Below are positions 6,987 to 17,205 of a stretch of DNA of 64,000 nt, piece after piece. A model generated the notes under the pieces. That model worked only from the letters and a program-made list of their open reading frames with translations, was not told the DNA's origin and ran no database searches. Every line of letters starts with the position of its first letter. The stretch's first letter is position 1. Source of the stretch: Bacteroidales bacterium 6E (lineage in GTDB: Bacteria; Bacteroidota; Bacteroidia; Bacteroidales; Prolixibacteraceae); assembly GCA_001270045.2 (NCBI GenBank), contig DF970666.1, positions 314,138 through 378,137 of the forward strand. The letters run 5' to 3'. The position numbers and the translations under genes were made by a program.

Positions 6987-9722
6987 TTAGGCAGTGGTAT
7001 AGGCTGCTCCTGATTTGGTGGCAAGAATATTGGCCTGTGCGGCGGCTACCCTTGCGATCGGCACGCGATAAGGTGAGCAGCTGACGTAATCCATGCCAAC
7101 CATGTCACAGAATTCCACTGATGAAGGTTCACCACCGTGTTCGCCACAGATACCCACTTTCAGTTTATTGTTCACGCCACGTCCTTTTTCAACGCCCATG
7201 CGAACCAGCTGGCCAACACCTTCACGGTCGAGCACCTGGAACGGATCGTGCTTCAGGATTCCGTTATCGACATAAACGGGCAGGAATTTGCCGGCATCGT
7301 CGCGTGAGAACCCGAAGGTCATCTGGGTAAGGTCATTGGTTCCGAATGAGAAGAACTCGGCCACTCCGGCGATCTTGTCGGCGGTCAGTGCGGCGCGGGG
7401 AACTTCGATCATGGTACCCACGAGGAAGTCGATGCGTGCACCTTTTTCTGCGAATACCTTTTCGGCGGTATCCTTGATGATTTTCACCTGGAGCTCAAGC
7501 TCTTTCAGGCTACCAACCAGCGGAACCATGATTTCGGGACGGGCATCCACACCTTTCACTTTCAGGTTCACGGCAGCTTCAATGATGGCGCGTGCCTGCA
7601 TCTCGGTGATTTCGGGATAGGTAATACCCAGGCGGCATCCACGGTGACCCAGCATGGGGTTGAATTCGTGGAGTGATTCCACTTTATGTTTGATTTCCTC
7701 AACGCTGATGCCCATTTCTTTGGCCATTTCTGCCTGGTTGGCATCTTCGTGGGGAACAAACTCATGCAGTGGCGGGTCAAGAAGACGTACGGTTACCCCG
7801 TATCCTTCCATGGCTTCAAAGATGCCTTCAAAATCTTCCCTCTGGTAGGGGAGAAGCTTTTCGAGGGCTTTCCTGCGGTCAGTTTCATTCTCTGCAAGGA
7901 TCATTTCACGCATGGCCTTGATTCTTTCGCCTTCGAAGAACATGTGCTCGGTACGGCAGAGACCGATACCGGTTGCGCCAAATTCGCGGGCAATGCGGGC
8001 ATCCTTGGGAGAATCGGCATTGGTGCGGACATTCATGCGGGTGAATTTTTCGGCCAGCTTCATGATGGTACCAAAGTCACCGCTCATGTCGGGATCCTGG
8101 GTCTTTACCTTGCCTTCATAAACTTCACCGGTTGAACCGTTCAGCGAAATCCAGTCACCTTCTTTGAAATCCTTGCCATCAACGGTCATGACACGGGTTT
8201 TGTAGTTGATCTTCAGTGCACCTGCACCTGATACGCAACATTTACCCATACCCCTGGCCACAACTGCGGCGTGTGAAGTCATGCCTCCACGGGCGGTAAG
8301 GATACCTTTGGCAATGTGCATACCTTCGAGGTCCTCGGGAGAGGTTTCCTGACGTACGAGAATGGCTGTCGGGTATTTTGAAGCTTCGTCGGCGAAGAAA
8401 ACGATCTGGCCTGTGGCTGCACCGGGTGATGCCGGAAGACCTTTGGCAAGAACCTTGGTTTTCTTCAGTTCGTTTTTGTCGAATACCGGGTGGAGGAGCT
8501 CATCCAGTTTGTTGGGCTCAACGCGCATCAGGGCAGTCTGCTCGTCAATCATGCCTTCATTCATCATATCGACGGCAATTTTCACCATGGCTGCACCGGT
8601 ACGTTTTCCGTTACGGGTCTGCAATAACCAGAGTTTTCCTTCCTGGATGGTAAACTCGAGGTCCTGCATGTCTTTATTGTGGTTTTCCAGTTTCTTCTGG
8701 GTATCGAAAAGCTGCTTGTAGATTTCAGGCATCGCTTCTTCGAGAGAAGGATAGTTGGCGGCACGTTCTTCTTCGCTAACTCCCTGCAGGGCTGCCCATT
8801 TCCTTGAACCGGAGAGGGTAATTTCCTGTGGTGTGCGGATACCGGCCACGACGTCTTCGCCTTGGGCATTGATCAGGTATTCGCCGTTGAACACGTTTTC
8901 ACCTGTACCGGCGTCACGGGTAAATGCAACCCCTGTTCCCGAGGTTTCTCCCATGTTACCGAATACCATGGCCTGTACGTTTACTGCTGTTCCCCATTCG
9001 TCAGGAATCTGGTTGAGCCTGCGGTAGAAGATAGCCCTTTCGTTGTTCCAGCTGTTGAAAACGGCTGCAACGGCACCCCAGAGCTGTTCCCACGGATCGG
9101 TAGGGAATACTTTTCCGGTAACCTTATAAACGGCTTCCTTGAACCTTTTTACCAGTTCTTTCAGGTCTTCGGTGGTGAATTCGGTATCCAGGTGGATGCC
9201 TTTTTCTTCCTTCATCTCTTCGATGATTTCTTCGAAGGGATCAATTTCTTCCTTGCTGTGGGGTTTCATGTCGAGAACGACATCGCCGAACATCTGGACG
9301 AAGCGACGGTATGAGTCCCAGGCAAAACGGTCGTTGTTTGATTTGCGGGCAATTCCTTCCACCGCTTCATCGTTCATACCGAGGTTCAGGACGGTATCCA
9401 TCATGCCGGGCATCGAAGCACGGGCACCTGAACGAACTGAAACCAGACAGGGATTGGTTTTGTCACCCCATTTGGTGCCGGTCAGTTCCTCGATAAGGGC
9501 AACTGCCTTCTCGACTTCTGCCTTGATGAGGTTAAAGGTGTATTCCTGACCTTTTTCGTTGTAAAGGGTACAAGCTTCAGTGGTGATGGTAAAGCCGGGA
9601 GGAACCGGAACCCCGATCAGGTTCATTTCTGCGAGGTTGGCACCCTTGCCGCCCAGCAGTTCTTTCATGTTTGCCTTCCCTTCAGCTTTTCCAGCGCCGA
9701 ATGTATAAACATACTTTGTCAT
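6987..9722 (-). CDS. ppdK: pyruvate, phosphate dikinase
   Basis: A 911-residue enzyme of the usual family length that interconverts pyruvate, ATP and Pi with phosphoenolpyruvate, AMP and PPi. The N-terminal nucleotide-binding domain starts [20 protein letters not shown] and includes [14 protein letters not shown]. The swivelling phosphohistidine domain has [25 protein letters not shown] sequence near residue 480, with the catalytic His in TSHAA. The C-terminal PEP barrel contains [12 protein letters not shown] and the acid/base cysteine in ICGEHGGEP. In anaerobic Bacteroidota it usually supports PPi-linked glycolysis or gluconeogenesis. It is monocistronic, with its own promoter element and terminator. 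Confidence 0.98.
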   Translation of the reverse strand: MTKYVYTFGAGKAEGKANMKELLGGKGANLAEMNLIGVPVPPGFTITTEACTLYNEKGQEYTFNLIKAEVEKAVALIEELTGTKWGDKTNPCLVSVRSGARASMPGMMDTVLNLGMNDEAVEGIARKSNNDRFAWDSYRRFVQMFGDVVLDMKPHSKEEIDPFEEIIEEMKEEKGIHLDTEFTTEDLKELVKRFKEAVYKVTGKVFPTDPWEQLWGAVAAVFNSWNNERAIFYRRLNQIPDEWGTAVNVQAMVFGNMGETSGTGVAFTRDAGTGENVFNGEYLINAQGEDVVAGIRTPQEITLSGSRKWAALQGVSEEERAANYPSLEEAMPEIYKQLFDTQKKLENHNKDMQDLEFTIQEGKLWLLQTRNGKRTGAAMVKIAVDMMNEGMIDEQTALMRVEPNKLDELLHPVFDKNELKKTKVLAKGLPASPGAATGQIVFFADEASKYPTAILVRQETSPEDLEGMHIAKGILTARGGMTSHAAVVARGMGKCCVSGAGALKINYKTRVMTVDGKDFKEGDWISLNGSTGEVYEGKVKTQDPDMSGDFGTIMKLAEKFTRMNVRTNADSPKDARIAREFGATGIGLCRTEHMFFEGERIKAMREMILAENETDRRKALEKLLPYQREDFEGIFEAMEGYGVTVRLLDPPLHEFVPHEDANQAEMAKEMGISVEEIKHKVESLHEFNPMLGHRGCRLGITYPEITEMQARAIIEAAVNLKVKGVDARPEIMVPLVGSLKELELQVKIIKDTAEKVFAEKGARIDFLVGTMIEVPRAALTADKIAGVAEFFSFGTNDLTQMTFGFSRDDAGKFLPVYVDNGILKHDPFQVLDREGVGQLVRMGVEKGRGVNNKLKVGICGEHGGEPSSVEFCDMVGMDYVSCSPYRVPIARVAAAQANILATKSGAAYTTA

Positions 9723-9805
9723 AAATTGAAAATTTATTATTGTAGTTAATAATTAATGATTCTCAGCACTTTCAGGTTGTGACATAATTTTTGTCAACGA
9801 GGTCA

Positions 9806-9813
9806 CAAATATA
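9806..9813 (-). promoter_or_regulatory. Bacteroidota -7 element upstream of ppdK
   Basis: The minus strand reads TATATTTG (TAnnTTTG). The predicted leader is about 78 nt. No clear -33 TTG is found at the expected distance. Confidence 0.45.
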
Positions 9814-9936
9814 TTAAAAAGAATAAAATCCTCCATATGGAATCGTACCTTGATGATGTGTTATACGCCGGTTTTGCAACCTTAACATTCTTTAACTTTG
9901 GTTGATACGTATTAACTAAATCTCAACGTACCTTTG

Positions 9937-10026
9937 TAACTGTACAACAAGAGTGTAATTTTTTCATAGAAAAGGTTTGGTTAGGTTTGAAGGGATGACC
10001 CCGCGGGCGCGGGGTCATCTTTTTTA
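9937..10026 (+). ncRNA. candidate small RNA ending in a strong GC-rich terminator
   Basis: A plus-strand TACCTTTG at 9929-9936 is followed about 60 nt later by a 9-bp GC-rich hairpin (GATGACCCC/GGGGTCATC, 9994-10019) and six T. The T run is on the plus strand, whereas both neighbouring genes are on the minus strand, so the terminator should end a plus-strand transcript of about 85 nt. The -33 box is poor. Alternatively the hairpin is a weak terminator for ettA, whose stop codon abuts it. Confidence 0.35.
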
Positions 10027-11706
10027 TTGTAACTTCCTGTACCTAAACCTTTTTGGGGTGGTGTCGCCTTGTCTCTTCTTACGGTTCTCCTCGTACTCCG
10101 AGAATGATCCCTCAAAATAGAATACCTTTGAATCACCTTCAAATGCAAGGATGTGTGTCGCTACCCTGTCGAGGAACCAGCGGTCGTGACTGATGATCAC
10201 GGCACATCCGGCAAAGCTGTCGAGGCCTTCTTCCAGTGCCCTGAGGGTATTGACGTCGATGTCGTTGGTGGGTTCGTCAAGAAGCAGTACGTTTCCTTCG
10301 CCTTTCAGGGCCAGTGCAAGGTGGAGCCTGTTCCGCTCGCCACCCGAGAGTACACCGCATTTCTTTTCCTGGTCGGAGCCGGTGAAGTTAAAGCGGGCCA
10401 CGTAAGCGCGGCTGTTTACCATGCGGCCTCCCAGCATCATGCTTTCGGTACCGCCGGTGACCACCTCAAAGACGGTTTTTTCGGGATCGATGACCTTGTG
10501 GGTCTGGTCAACATAGCTGATCCTGACGGTTTCGCCAATGTCGATGGTGCCTGTTTCGGCAGTTTCCTGTCCCATGATCAGCCTGAAGAGTGTGGTTTTT
10601 CCTGCCCCGTTGGGTCCGATCACCCCGATGATCCCGTTCGGCGGAAGCGAAAAGTCGAGGTCCTGGAACAGGATCCGGTCGCCGTACCCTTTGGTGACTC
10701 CGGCCATGTCAATGACCTTGTTGCCCAGGCGTGGGCCATTGGGGATGTATATTTCAAGTTTATCTTCCTTCTGTTTGACGTCTTCGTTCAACAGCTTGTC
10801 GTAAGCCGACAAACGGGCTTTGGATTTGGCATGACGGGCTTTCGGGGCCATCCTGACCCATTCGAGCTCGCGCTCCAGGGTCTTGCGTCTCTTCGAGACT
10901 CCCTTTTCTTCCATCTCGAGGCGCTTTGATTTCTGCTCGAGCCATGAGGTGTAATTGCCTTTCCATGGGATTCCCTGTCCACGGTCGAGTTCGAGAATCC
11001 ACCCTGCCACGTTGTCGAGGAAGTAGCGGTCGTGCGTGATGCAGATCACGGTTCCCTTGTATTGCTGGAGGTGCTGCTCGAGCCAGAGGATACTTTCGGC
11101 ATCCAGGTGGTTGGTGGGCTCATCGAGCAGCAGTACATCGGGTTCGCGGAGCAGTAGCCTGCACAAGGCCACCCTGCGGCGCTCACCGCCCGAAAGTTCC
11201 CTGACGGGCTGGTCGTCGGGCGGACACTGCAATGCGTCCATGGCCCTCTCCAAACGGCTGTCAAGGTTCCATGCATCATACTGGTCAATCTTCTCCTGCA
11301 AACGTTCCTGTTCGGCCATCAGCTTGTCCATTTTGTCGGGATCTTCATAATACTCCGGCAGTCCAAACTTCAGGTTGATATCCTCATAGGCGGCAAGCAC
11401 GTCAACGATCTCCTGGACTCCCTCCTGGACAATCTCCTTGACGGTCTTGTTCTCGTCGAGGTGTGGTTCCTGTTCGAGCAATCCTACCGTATAGCCGGGT
11501 GCGAACACCAGCTCTCCGTTGAACGATTTGTCGACTCCCGCGATGATGCGAAGCAGAGTCGATTTACCGCTTCCGTTCAGACCGATGATGCCGATTTTGG
11601 CACCGAGAAAGAAGGACAGGGAAATGTCCTTGATGACTGTCTTGTTGGGTGGGTAAGTCTTGCTTACCTTGTACATCGAAAATATAATCTGCTTGTCGTC
11701 AGCCAT
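10024..11706 (-). CDS. ettA: ABC-F translational regulator EttA-like
   Basis: A 560-residue protein with two ABC ATPase domains and no membrane segments. It has Walker A motifs GLNGSGKST (42-50) and GPNGAGKTT, signatures LSGGERRRVAL and LSGGERNRLHL, and Walker B motifs LLLDEPTNHLD and LLLDEPTNDID. The start DKQIIFSMYKVSKTYPPNK, the absence of a long C-terminal coiled coil and the length fit EttA, which gates the first peptide bond on the ribosome according to cellular ATP/ADP. The closely related Uup and drug-resistance ABC-F proteins are less likely. Confidence 0.93.
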   Translation of the reverse strand: MADDKQIIFSMYKVSKTYPPNKTVIKDISLSFFLGAKIGIIGLNGSGKSTLLRIIAGVDKSFNGELVFAPGYTVGLLEQEPHLDENKTVKEIVQEGVQEIVDVLAAYEDINLKFGLPEYYEDPDKMDKLMAEQERLQEKIDQYDAWNLDSRLERAMDALQCPPDDQPVRELSGGERRRVALCRLLLREPDVLLLDEPTNHLDAESILWLEQHLQQYKGTVICITHDRYFLDNVAGWILELDRGQGIPWKGNYTSWLEQKSKRLEMEEKGVSKRRKTLERELEWVRMAPKARHAKSKARLSAYDKLLNEDVKQKEDKLEIYIPNGPRLGNKVIDMAGVTKGYGDRILFQDLDFSLPPNGIIGVIGPNGAGKTTLFRLIMGQETAETGTIDIGETVRISYVDQTHKVIDPEKTVFEVVTGGTESMMLGGRMVNSRAYVARFNFTGSDQEKKCGVLSGGERNRLHLALALKGEGNVLLLDEPTNDIDVNTLRALEEGLDSFAGCAVIISHDRWFLDRVATHILAFEGDSKVFYFEGSFSEYEENRKKRQGDTTPKRFRYRKLQ

Positions 11707-11733
11707 GTTTGTTCTGAATTAAAAATTGAGCCG

Positions 11734-11741
11734 CAAAGATA
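11734..11741 (-). promoter_or_regulatory. Bacteroidota -7 element upstream of ettA
   Basis: The minus strand reads TATCTTTG about 28 nt before the ATG. This predicts a short leader of roughly 20 nt. The -33 box is not evident. Confidence 0.5.
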
Positions 11742-11768
11742 GGAAATAGCCACGATAAAAGTAGTGGA

Positions 11769-12044
11769 TCAGCTGCCCAGGTCAAACATGCCGGCAATAT
11801 CCCCGGGGGAAATCTTTTTGAAGGCGACCATCGACTCGGTATTGGTTATCCCATCGATCTTCGAGATCTGCTCGGTAGCCAACCGGGCCAGGTCTTCGAT
11901 GTTCTTCAGCCTGATCAGGGCGATCAGGTCGTAACGCCCGCTTACGGAATACACTTCATCCACGCCATCGAGGGCTGCCAGCTGGCCACCCACGGTGTTG
12001 ACCTGGTTCTTTTCGGTGTTGATGAGTATGATGGCTGTTATCAT
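11769..12044 (-). CDS. stand-alone Lrp/AsnC ligand-binding (RAM) domain protein
   Basis: The 91-residue protein MITAIILINTEKNQVNTVGG consists only of the alpha/beta RAM domain found at the C-terminus of Lrp/AsnC regulators, with the characteristic GVDEVYSVSGRYDLIALIR region. It lacks a helix-turn-helix. Such stand-alone domains form octameric rings that bind amino acids and may modulate full-length Lrp proteins. Which ligand it binds cannot be told. The neighbour ettA lies about 60 bp downstream on the same strand and may be co-transcribed. Confidence 0.88.
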   Translation of the reverse strand: MITAIILINTEKNQVNTVGGQLAALDGVDEVYSVSGRYDLIALIRLKNIEDLARLATEQISKIDGITNTESMVAFKKISPGDIAGMFDLGS

Positions 12045-12298
12045 GGTAATTGTATTTTAAGATTGATCCCAAAGATAATCATTGTACCGGGATGCTTCCC
12101 CATTGTCCGGTTTACGTTTTTTGCACCATAAAATAATTTTCCGGGTTGCTCCCTCAAATAATCATTTTATCAGGATTCAGCTTCCTGTTCCGTTTCCCGA
12201 TTTTTAGTATTTTTAGAATTCCTTACGAAGAGTCACGGATAATTTTTATTCTTTTGAAAATAATTACATAAACCCTTATCCGAATTACAGATACCTAT

Positions 12299-13144
12299 AT
12301 GGAAAAACAACAGGAATTGAAGATGGCCGTATTGATCGATGCGGAAAACGTGCCTTATCACAACGTGAAGGCCATGATGGAGGAGATTACGAAGTATGGG
12401 GTTCCCACCACCAAGAGAATCTATGGCGACTGGACCCGCAACGTGACCTCAGGTTGGAAAAGTGTCCTCCTCGAAAATGCCATCACCCCGGTGCAGCAGT
12501 ACAGCTATACTTCGGGGAAGAACTCGTCTGACTCGGCCATGATCATCGATGCCATGGATATCCTCTATTCGGGAAAGGTGAACGGTTTCTGCATCGTGTC
12601 GAGCGACAGCGATTTTACCCGACTGGCCATCCGGTTGCGCGAGTCAGGCATGAAGGTCATCGGGATCGGGGAGAAGAAGACTCCCAATCCCTTTATCGTG
12701 GCTTGCGACAAGTTTATCTTCCTCGAAATCCTGAGGCAGGAGTACTCCGAATCGGAAGGCGACGACGAAAAGAGTGGCAAGAAGCCGGTGGAGAAGAAGT
12801 CGCTGCAGACTGTCGACAAGGATACCTTGAAGTTGATCTCGGATTCGATCAACGACCTGGCCGATGAAGACGGATGGGCTTACCTTGGTGATGTAGGCAA
12901 CCTTGTCAACAAGAAACGGCCTGAGTTTGACCCCCGAAACTATGGCTTCATGAAACTGACGCCCATGCTGAAATCATTGGTGCGATATTTCGAGATCGAT
13001 GAACGCAAAACCGACAAGGCAAACATCAAAAGGGTGTTTGTGAAGATCAAGAAGTCACCGGCCAAAGCCCCCGTTAAAGCCACCCGCCAGCGCAAATCCA
13101 CTGCCAGGAAAGCTACCCAATCGGCGAAGCCGCCTGTTAAATAA
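12299..13144 (+). CDS. NYN-domain ribonuclease-like protein with LOTUS (OST-HTH) domain
   Basis: A 281-residue LabA/DUF88-type protein. The N-terminal NYN (PIN-like) domain carries the acidic set Asp14 (VLIDAENVP), Asp78, Asp84 and Asp103/105 (VSSDSDF), consistent with a metal-dependent nuclease. Residues 175-255 form an OST-HTH/LOTUS domain (GWAYLGDVGNLVNKKRPEFD), thought to bind RNA. The last 30 residues are Lys/Ala-rich (KATRQRKSTARKATQSAK), a likely nucleic-acid-binding tail. It is monocistronic with its own terminator. RNA processing or degradation is the likely role; the substrate is unknown. Confidence 0.9.
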   Translation: MEKQQELKMAVLIDAENVPYHNVKAMMEEITKYGVPTTKRIYGDWTRNVTSGWKSVLLENAITPVQQYSYTSGKNSSDSAMIIDAMDILYSGKVNGFCIVSSDSDFTRLAIRLRESGMKVIGIGEKKTPNPFIVACDKFIFLEILRQEYSESEGDDEKSGKKPVEKKSLQTVDKDTLKLISDSINDLADEDGWAYLGDVGNLVNKKRPEFDPRNYGFMKLTPMLKSLVRYFEIDERKTDKANIKRVFVKIKKSPAKAPVKATRQRKSTARKATQSAKPPVK

Positions 13145-13150
13145 AAATAA

Positions 13151-13180
13151 GGGAATCTGGCTGTAGGCCGGATTCCCTTA
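13151..13180 (+). terminator. terminator of the NYN-LOTUS gene
   Basis: Ten-base arms GGGAATCTGG/CCGGATTCCC (one G-T pair) with a 7-nt loop, followed by TTATTTC. Confidence 0.6.
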
Positions 13181-13190
13181 TTTCACTGCA

Positions 13191-13790
13191 TCATTTTTTT
13201 AAATGATGCCTGCCCAGCTTTCTCATGCGTTTTGGTCCCATCCACAACCAGAATCCGGTGATGACGAACAGCATCAACGACAATCCCATGACCATAGTGT
13301 ATATCAGTTTGAACCAGCCTTCCTGGTTTGGAAATATCCTGTCTGCAATGGTGCCGTCGTGGATGTGCTCTATCAGGTCTGATCTTCTCTGCTCCACCAG
13401 GAGGATCTTGCCTGTGGCACCGTCGACCTGCAATCCCTTGTAGTGTCCGGTAAAACTGAATTTTACGATCCCTTTTGACGGACGGACATCCATCCGGTCT
13501 ATCTCAGCCGATTTATTTCCCGGAATGGAATCCCTCATATAGGCCGTGGCTGCATCCGCAAGCTGGCTGATGGGAAGCCATGCTTCCAGGTTTGTTGAGG
13601 TGCCCGTCTGGGTGGGAGCCAATAAAAGGCTTCCTGCATTCTTTTTCCAGCCCAGCAGGATGCCGCTGATGGCCATAATCAAAAAGGCCACCATTAACAC
13701 TATGGCGGTCTGACGATGGAGCTTCCTGAATAATCGGATGATTCTCGCGTGCCTGCTTCTTTGCTGCTGTATAGTCTGGTTTTCTGTCAT
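13191..13790 (-). CDS. PepSY-associated transmembrane protein
   Basis: A 199-residue protein from the ATG at 13790 (MTENQTIQQQRSRHARIIRL); an in-frame TTG eight codons earlier is less likely. It has an N-terminal membrane helix (FRKLHRQTAIVLMVAFLIMA, a typical PepSY_TM opening with LHR) and a C-terminal helix (YTMVMGLSLMLFVITGFWLW). Between them lies a periplasmic region with a PepSY-like stretch ending GATGKILLVEQRRSD. Members often act with iron or heme uptake and reductive processes. This one is short and has two helices, against four in full-length members. No iron-uptake genes are next to it. Confidence 0.8.
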   Translation of the reverse strand: MTENQTIQQQRSRHARIIRLFRKLHRQTAIVLMVAFLIMAISGILLGWKKNAGSLLLAPTQTGTSTNLEAWLPISQLADAATAYMRDSIPGNKSAEIDRMDVRPSKGIVKFSFTGHYKGLQVDGATGKILLVEQRRSDLIEHIHDGTIADRIFPNQEGWFKLIYTMVMGLSLMLFVITGFWLWMGPKRMRKLGRHHLKK

Positions 13791-13822
13791 GCCGGATTTA
13801 TATTGCCGGCCCAAAAGTAGGG

Positions 13823-13861
13823 AATATCAGGAGCCTTGCCAAGTGCCAGACTCCTGATATT
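13823..13861 (-). terminator. hairpin between the DoxX and PepSY genes
   Basis: Perfect 11-bp inverted repeat AATATCAGGAG/CTCCTGATATT with a 17-nt loop directly after the DoxX stop. The T run is weak. Confidence 0.45.
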
Positions 13862-13867
13862 GTATGA

Positions 13868-14287
13868 TTAACGTCTTTTCTTGCCGAGGAAGTTGTCGAA
13901 AGAGTATTTTCCTGCACCGAAGACCAAAATCGTGGTGAATACCACCAGGTAGAGGAGGGCCATCTCCTTACGTTGGAAAGGATCGTTGCCGTGAACCACA
14001 AATGCGGCCACTGCCATGGTGATTATCACCGGAATGGCCGACAACCGGGTCAGCAGTCCAAGAATAATCATGGCCGGGAACAAAACCTCACCCGATACGG
14101 CCAGGATGTTCGAAAACAATCCACCTACTCCCAGTGGATCGGGGAAATCGGCACTTCCACCCGAAAATAACCTGTTCAGTTTAGGTAATCCATGGGTAAT
14201 CATGAAGGCGCCTGCCGAAACCCGGAAAACCAACAGCCACAGGTCATTCAGCACCTGATGGCTGCGTGTGTTAAATAACTTGCTCAT
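13868..14287 (-). CDS. DoxX family membrane protein
   Basis: The 139-residue protein has four membrane helices. Its first helix carries the usual RVSAGAFMITHGLPKL and the later segment has GEVLFPAMIILGLLTRLSA. DoxX proteins are small quinone-associated or redox-linked membrane proteins whose exact reactions differ between members. It lies between the PepSY and MarR genes on the same strand; the MarR-type gene 195 bp upstream is a candidate regulator. Confidence 0.85.
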   Translation of the reverse strand: MSKLFNTRSHQVLNDLWLLVFRVSAGAFMITHGLPKLNRLFSGGSADFPDPLGVGGLFSNILAVSGEVLFPAMIILGLLTRLSAIPVIITMAVAAFVVHGNDPFQRKEMALLYLVVFTTILVFGAGKYSFDNFLGKKRR

Positions 14288-14437
14288 CTCGTTTTCTTAT
14301 AAATTTGTAAATCCAACTTGCTCACAGGTTGACCGCCAAAGGCAATCCCTGCAGGTTTTAATTGAAGATGTCGGTTTGTGTTAAATAGAGATTTGAGTTA
14401 TTAACGTAAATCCTGGTAGAAATGTTTTGCGGTTGCC

Positions 14438-14464
14438 ATATCTGGCAGCTAAACCGCCAGATAT
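14438..14464 (-). terminator. hairpin downstream of the MarR gene
   Basis: Nine-base arms ATATCTGGC/GCCAGATAT with a 9-nt loop, 19 nt beyond the MarR-type stop codon. There is no T run, so it may be an RNA-stabilising hairpin or an operator. Confidence 0.35.
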
Positions 14465-14482
14465 CGCGGATGTCCATTCATG

Positions 14483-14905
14483 CTATCCCATTAACTTGGA
14501 TAGAAAGTCCAGATTGGACTTGATCTCCGTAATCTTTTCCTGGTCAAGGTTTTCGAGGTTCCTGGCAAGTCGGTCCTCAAGCAGGGGTGGCAGCGACGAA
14601 ATCAGCTTGTCTCCCTTAGAGGTAAGACTCAACATGACTTTCCGTTTATCGCCCATCTTGGGCAGGCGGGCTATCAACCCTTTCTTCTCCAGCCGCTCTA
14701 TGATGCCGTTCATGGTGCTGGATGTCAGCTTCAGGAACAGGCGCAGGTCATTCTGGGATGTCTGGAATTGGGGACTTTCCTTCAGGTATTTGAGGCAGAG
14801 CACCTGTGGGATGCTTACGCCGTAATCTTTCTCAATGCGCTTCGACTCGTGGTTGATAGACCGCATGATTTGTCGCAACTGGATCAGGATTTCCGTGGTA
14901 TGCAT
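14483..14905 (-). CDS. MarR family transcriptional regulator
   Basis: A 140-residue winged-helix protein. The central helix-turn-helix and wing are visible as TSQNDLRLFLKLTSSTMNGI, IERLEKKGLIARLPKMGDKR and KVMLSLTSKGDKL, the classic MarR pattern, flanked by helices for dimerisation. It starts 10 nt downstream of the trehalose-phosphate synthase/phosphatase stop codon, so it is probably the second gene of that operon. Its ligand is unknown. Confidence 0.9.
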   Translation of the reverse strand: MHTTEILIQLRQIMRSINHESKRIEKDYGVSIPQVLCLKYLKESPQFQTSQNDLRLFLKLTSSTMNGIIERLEKKGLIARLPKMGDKRKVMLSLTSKGDKLISSLPPLLEDRLARNLENLDQEKITEIKSNLDFLSKLMG

Positions 14906-14915
14906 GTTCAGGGAG

Positions 14916-17129
14916 CTACTCGGTGGCTAACTGGTTCAACAGGTTCCGCATGTTCCTGAAATCGGCATACGAATACCGGGCGCGTGTCTTGGCTGCGCCT
15001 ATCTTGATGGAAATGGTCTCATTCGGGAGTTCCTGGAACAGGTATTCATCCGTCCAGTCGTCACCGGCCGCAAGGATAAACCCATATTCCTTGTTCCTCA
15101 GAAACCTGGCTGCAGCCTTCCCTTTGTTGATACCGCTGTTCTTTACCTCAATCACTTTGTTGCCTTCCATGATCTCGAGATTGAAGTTCGAGAGCAAACT
15201 GTTCAGTTCATCCTTAAGCTCGATGGCCCGTTGCAATCCCAGCTCCTGGTCGGTGTTGCGGTAATGCCATACCAGCGAGTAGTTTTTTTCCTCGATGAAG
15301 GTCCCGGGTGTCCGGTCGGCAAAGAATTCCAGTACCGGCCTGACCAGCATTTTCCAATCGGAGCTGATATATTCGAGCAGCTTCCATTCTTCCTGTCCGG
15401 GTTTTTTGCTCCAAACGCCATGCTCTGTCACCATCGAAAATGGTTTTCCGGGAAACCACTGGTCGAAGGTTTCCTTATCCCTTCCGCTGATCAGTACCAG
15501 TTCTGTGTTGGCCTGACTGGCAAGGGCTTCCAATGTTTGCATCAGTTCTTCATCGGGTGAAGCTTTCATTGGGTTGTTCTTGAAGCCTACCAGTGTCCCG
15601 TCGTAATCAAGGAACAGTATGCGTGTGTCGGCCTTCCGGTATTGACTGATGATTTCGGTTTCCACCTGAGGGGTAATTTTCGTGCCTCCCAAAACAGGAC
15701 GGTTATCTGTAGCCTTGGTCAATGCCTTCAGGAATTCCGAAGCCCACTTTTTGACATCATATCTTTGTAGACGATCCTGCAGTTGTGTGTTTCGTAGAAT
15801 CATCTCTTCAACGCCCATTTCGCAGGCAGTCAGGATGGCATCCGACAGCTCTTTCATGTTGTTCGGGTTTACAAGGATGGCTTCAGCCATCTCCCTGGCG
15901 GCACCTGCCATCTCACTCAGGATCAGGACTCCCTTTTTGTCGGTTTTGGTTGCGACAAACTCCTTGGCCACCAGGTTCATGCCATCACGGTTCGGTGTAA
16001 CGAGCGCAATGTCGCTTGTGCTGTACAGGTCGACCAGCTCCTCAAAGGGGAAGCTTCGGTAGAAGTACCAGATGGGGGTCCAGTTGATGGTGCCGAATTT
16101 CCCGTTGATCCTGCCGACCAGTTCGTCTACCTCGCTTTTCATCTGTTTATATTGAGGAACTTCCGACCTGCTGGGCACCGTTATCATGATCAGGGTGATT
16201 TTTTCGAGGTATTCGGGATGGTGGTCGAGGAAATAGTCGATCGCCTGAAGCCTTTTCTCGATGCCCTTGCTGTAGTCGAGCCGGTCGATGGAAATGACAA
16301 GCTTGATCTCTGGATTGGTGAGTATGTACTTCTCCATCTCCTGTTGCACCTTGGTCTTGTCTTTCACCGCCCTGGCTTTCTGCTCCAAAGCGGCCCCATG
16401 GAATTTTTCGTAATCGATACCCATTGGGAAGATATCGGTCTTGATGATCCGGTGCCCATAGGTGATTTCATTGAAATTGACTTCAAGCCCCAGTAACCTT
16501 CTGACGGTACTCAGGAAGTGACGCTGGTAGTCGAAAGTATGGAATCCGAGCAGGTCGGCTCCGAGCAGTCCTTCGATAATCTCTTTTCTCCAGGGAAGGA
16601 TCCTGAATATTTCAAACGACGGGAAGGGGATGTGCAGGAAGAAACCGATCTTCATGTCGGGCTTCTGTTCCTTTACCATCTGTGGAACCAGCATCAGCTG
16701 GTAATCGTGAATCCAGATCATGTCTTCATCACACGCGGCCGACAGGATTGCGTCGGCATATATCCTGTTTACCCGCTGGTAGGTTTCCCAGTCGTTGTCG
16801 TCGTACTGCACGTATTGGGTGAAGTAATGGAACAAGGGCCAGATGGTTCGGTTGCTGAAGCCGAAATAGAATCCATCCAGGTCTTCCTGAGTGAGGTGCA
16901 ATGGAAGGTAGTTCTCTGCAATCAATTCTTTTTCAATCGCTTTCTCTGTCTTTTCGTCGGTTTGTCCTTTGGTGAGGCCCGACCAGCCAATCCAAAGATT
17001 CCGGTACGATCCTGACACCGAACTCATGCCGGTTGCCAACCCGCCAACACTGGGAATGATCCTGATTTCATCGCCCGTTGTGTCTACATTAACGGGTAAT
17101 CGATTCGATACTATAAGTAGTTTTTGCAT
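14916..17129 (-). CDS. otsA/otsB: bifunctional trehalose-6-phosphate synthase/phosphatase
   Basis: A 737-residue fusion. Residues 1 to about 470 are a GT20 synthase making trehalose-6-phosphate from UDP-glucose and glucose-6-phosphate: [50 protein letters not shown] and [15 protein letters not shown] are diagnostic. The C-terminal part is a HAD phosphatase with [13 protein letters not shown] (nucleophile Asp), [19 protein letters not shown] and [10 protein letters not shown]. Both active sites look complete, so the protein should yield free trehalose. It is divergent from a GH15 gene 76 bp away and is followed by a MarR gene. Confidence 0.97.
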   Translation of the reverse strand: MQKLLIVSNRLPVNVDTTGDEIRIIPSVGGLATGMSSVSGSYRNLWIGWSGLTKGQTDEKTEKAIEKELIAENYLPLHLTQEDLDGFYFGFSNRTIWPLFHYFTQYVQYDDNDWETYQRVNRIYADAILSAACDEDMIWIHDYQLMLVPQMVKEQKPDMKIGFFLHIPFPSFEIFRILPWRKEIIEGLLGADLLGFHTFDYQRHFLSTVRRLLGLEVNFNEITYGHRIIKTDIFPMGIDYEKFHGAALEQKARAVKDKTKVQQEMEKYILTNPEIKLVISIDRLDYSKGIEKRLQAIDYFLDHHPEYLEKITLIMITVPSRSEVPQYKQMKSEVDELVGRINGKFGTINWTPIWYFYRSFPFEELVDLYSTSDIALVTPNRDGMNLVAKEFVATKTDKKGVLILSEMAGAAREMAEAILVNPNNMKELSDAILTACEMGVEEMILRNTQLQDRLQRYDVKKWASEFLKALTKATDNRPVLGGTKITPQVETEIISQYRKADTRILFLDYDGTLVGFKNNPMKASPDEELMQTLEALASQANTELVLISGRDKETFDQWFPGKPFSMVTEHGVWSKKPGQEEWKLLEYISSDWKMLVRPVLEFFADRTPGTFIEEKNYSLVWHYRNTDQELGLQRAIELKDELNSLLSNFNLEIMEGNKVIEVKNSGINKGKAAARFLRNKEYGFILAAGDDWTDEYLFQELPNETISIKIGAAKTRARYSYADFRNMRNLLNQLATE

Positions 17130-17164
17130 AAAATGACTATTTTTGTTCGTTCAGAAACTATTTG

Positions 17165-17172
17165 CAAAGATA
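17165..17172 (-). promoter_or_regulatory. Bacteroidota -7 element for the trehalose operon
   Basis: The minus strand reads TATCTTTG, 36 nt before the ATG at 17129, inside the 76-bp divergent spacer. No clear -33 box. Confidence 0.5.
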
Positions 17173-17205
17173 CAACAATTATTTTAAGCATTAAATTCAC
17201 GATTT

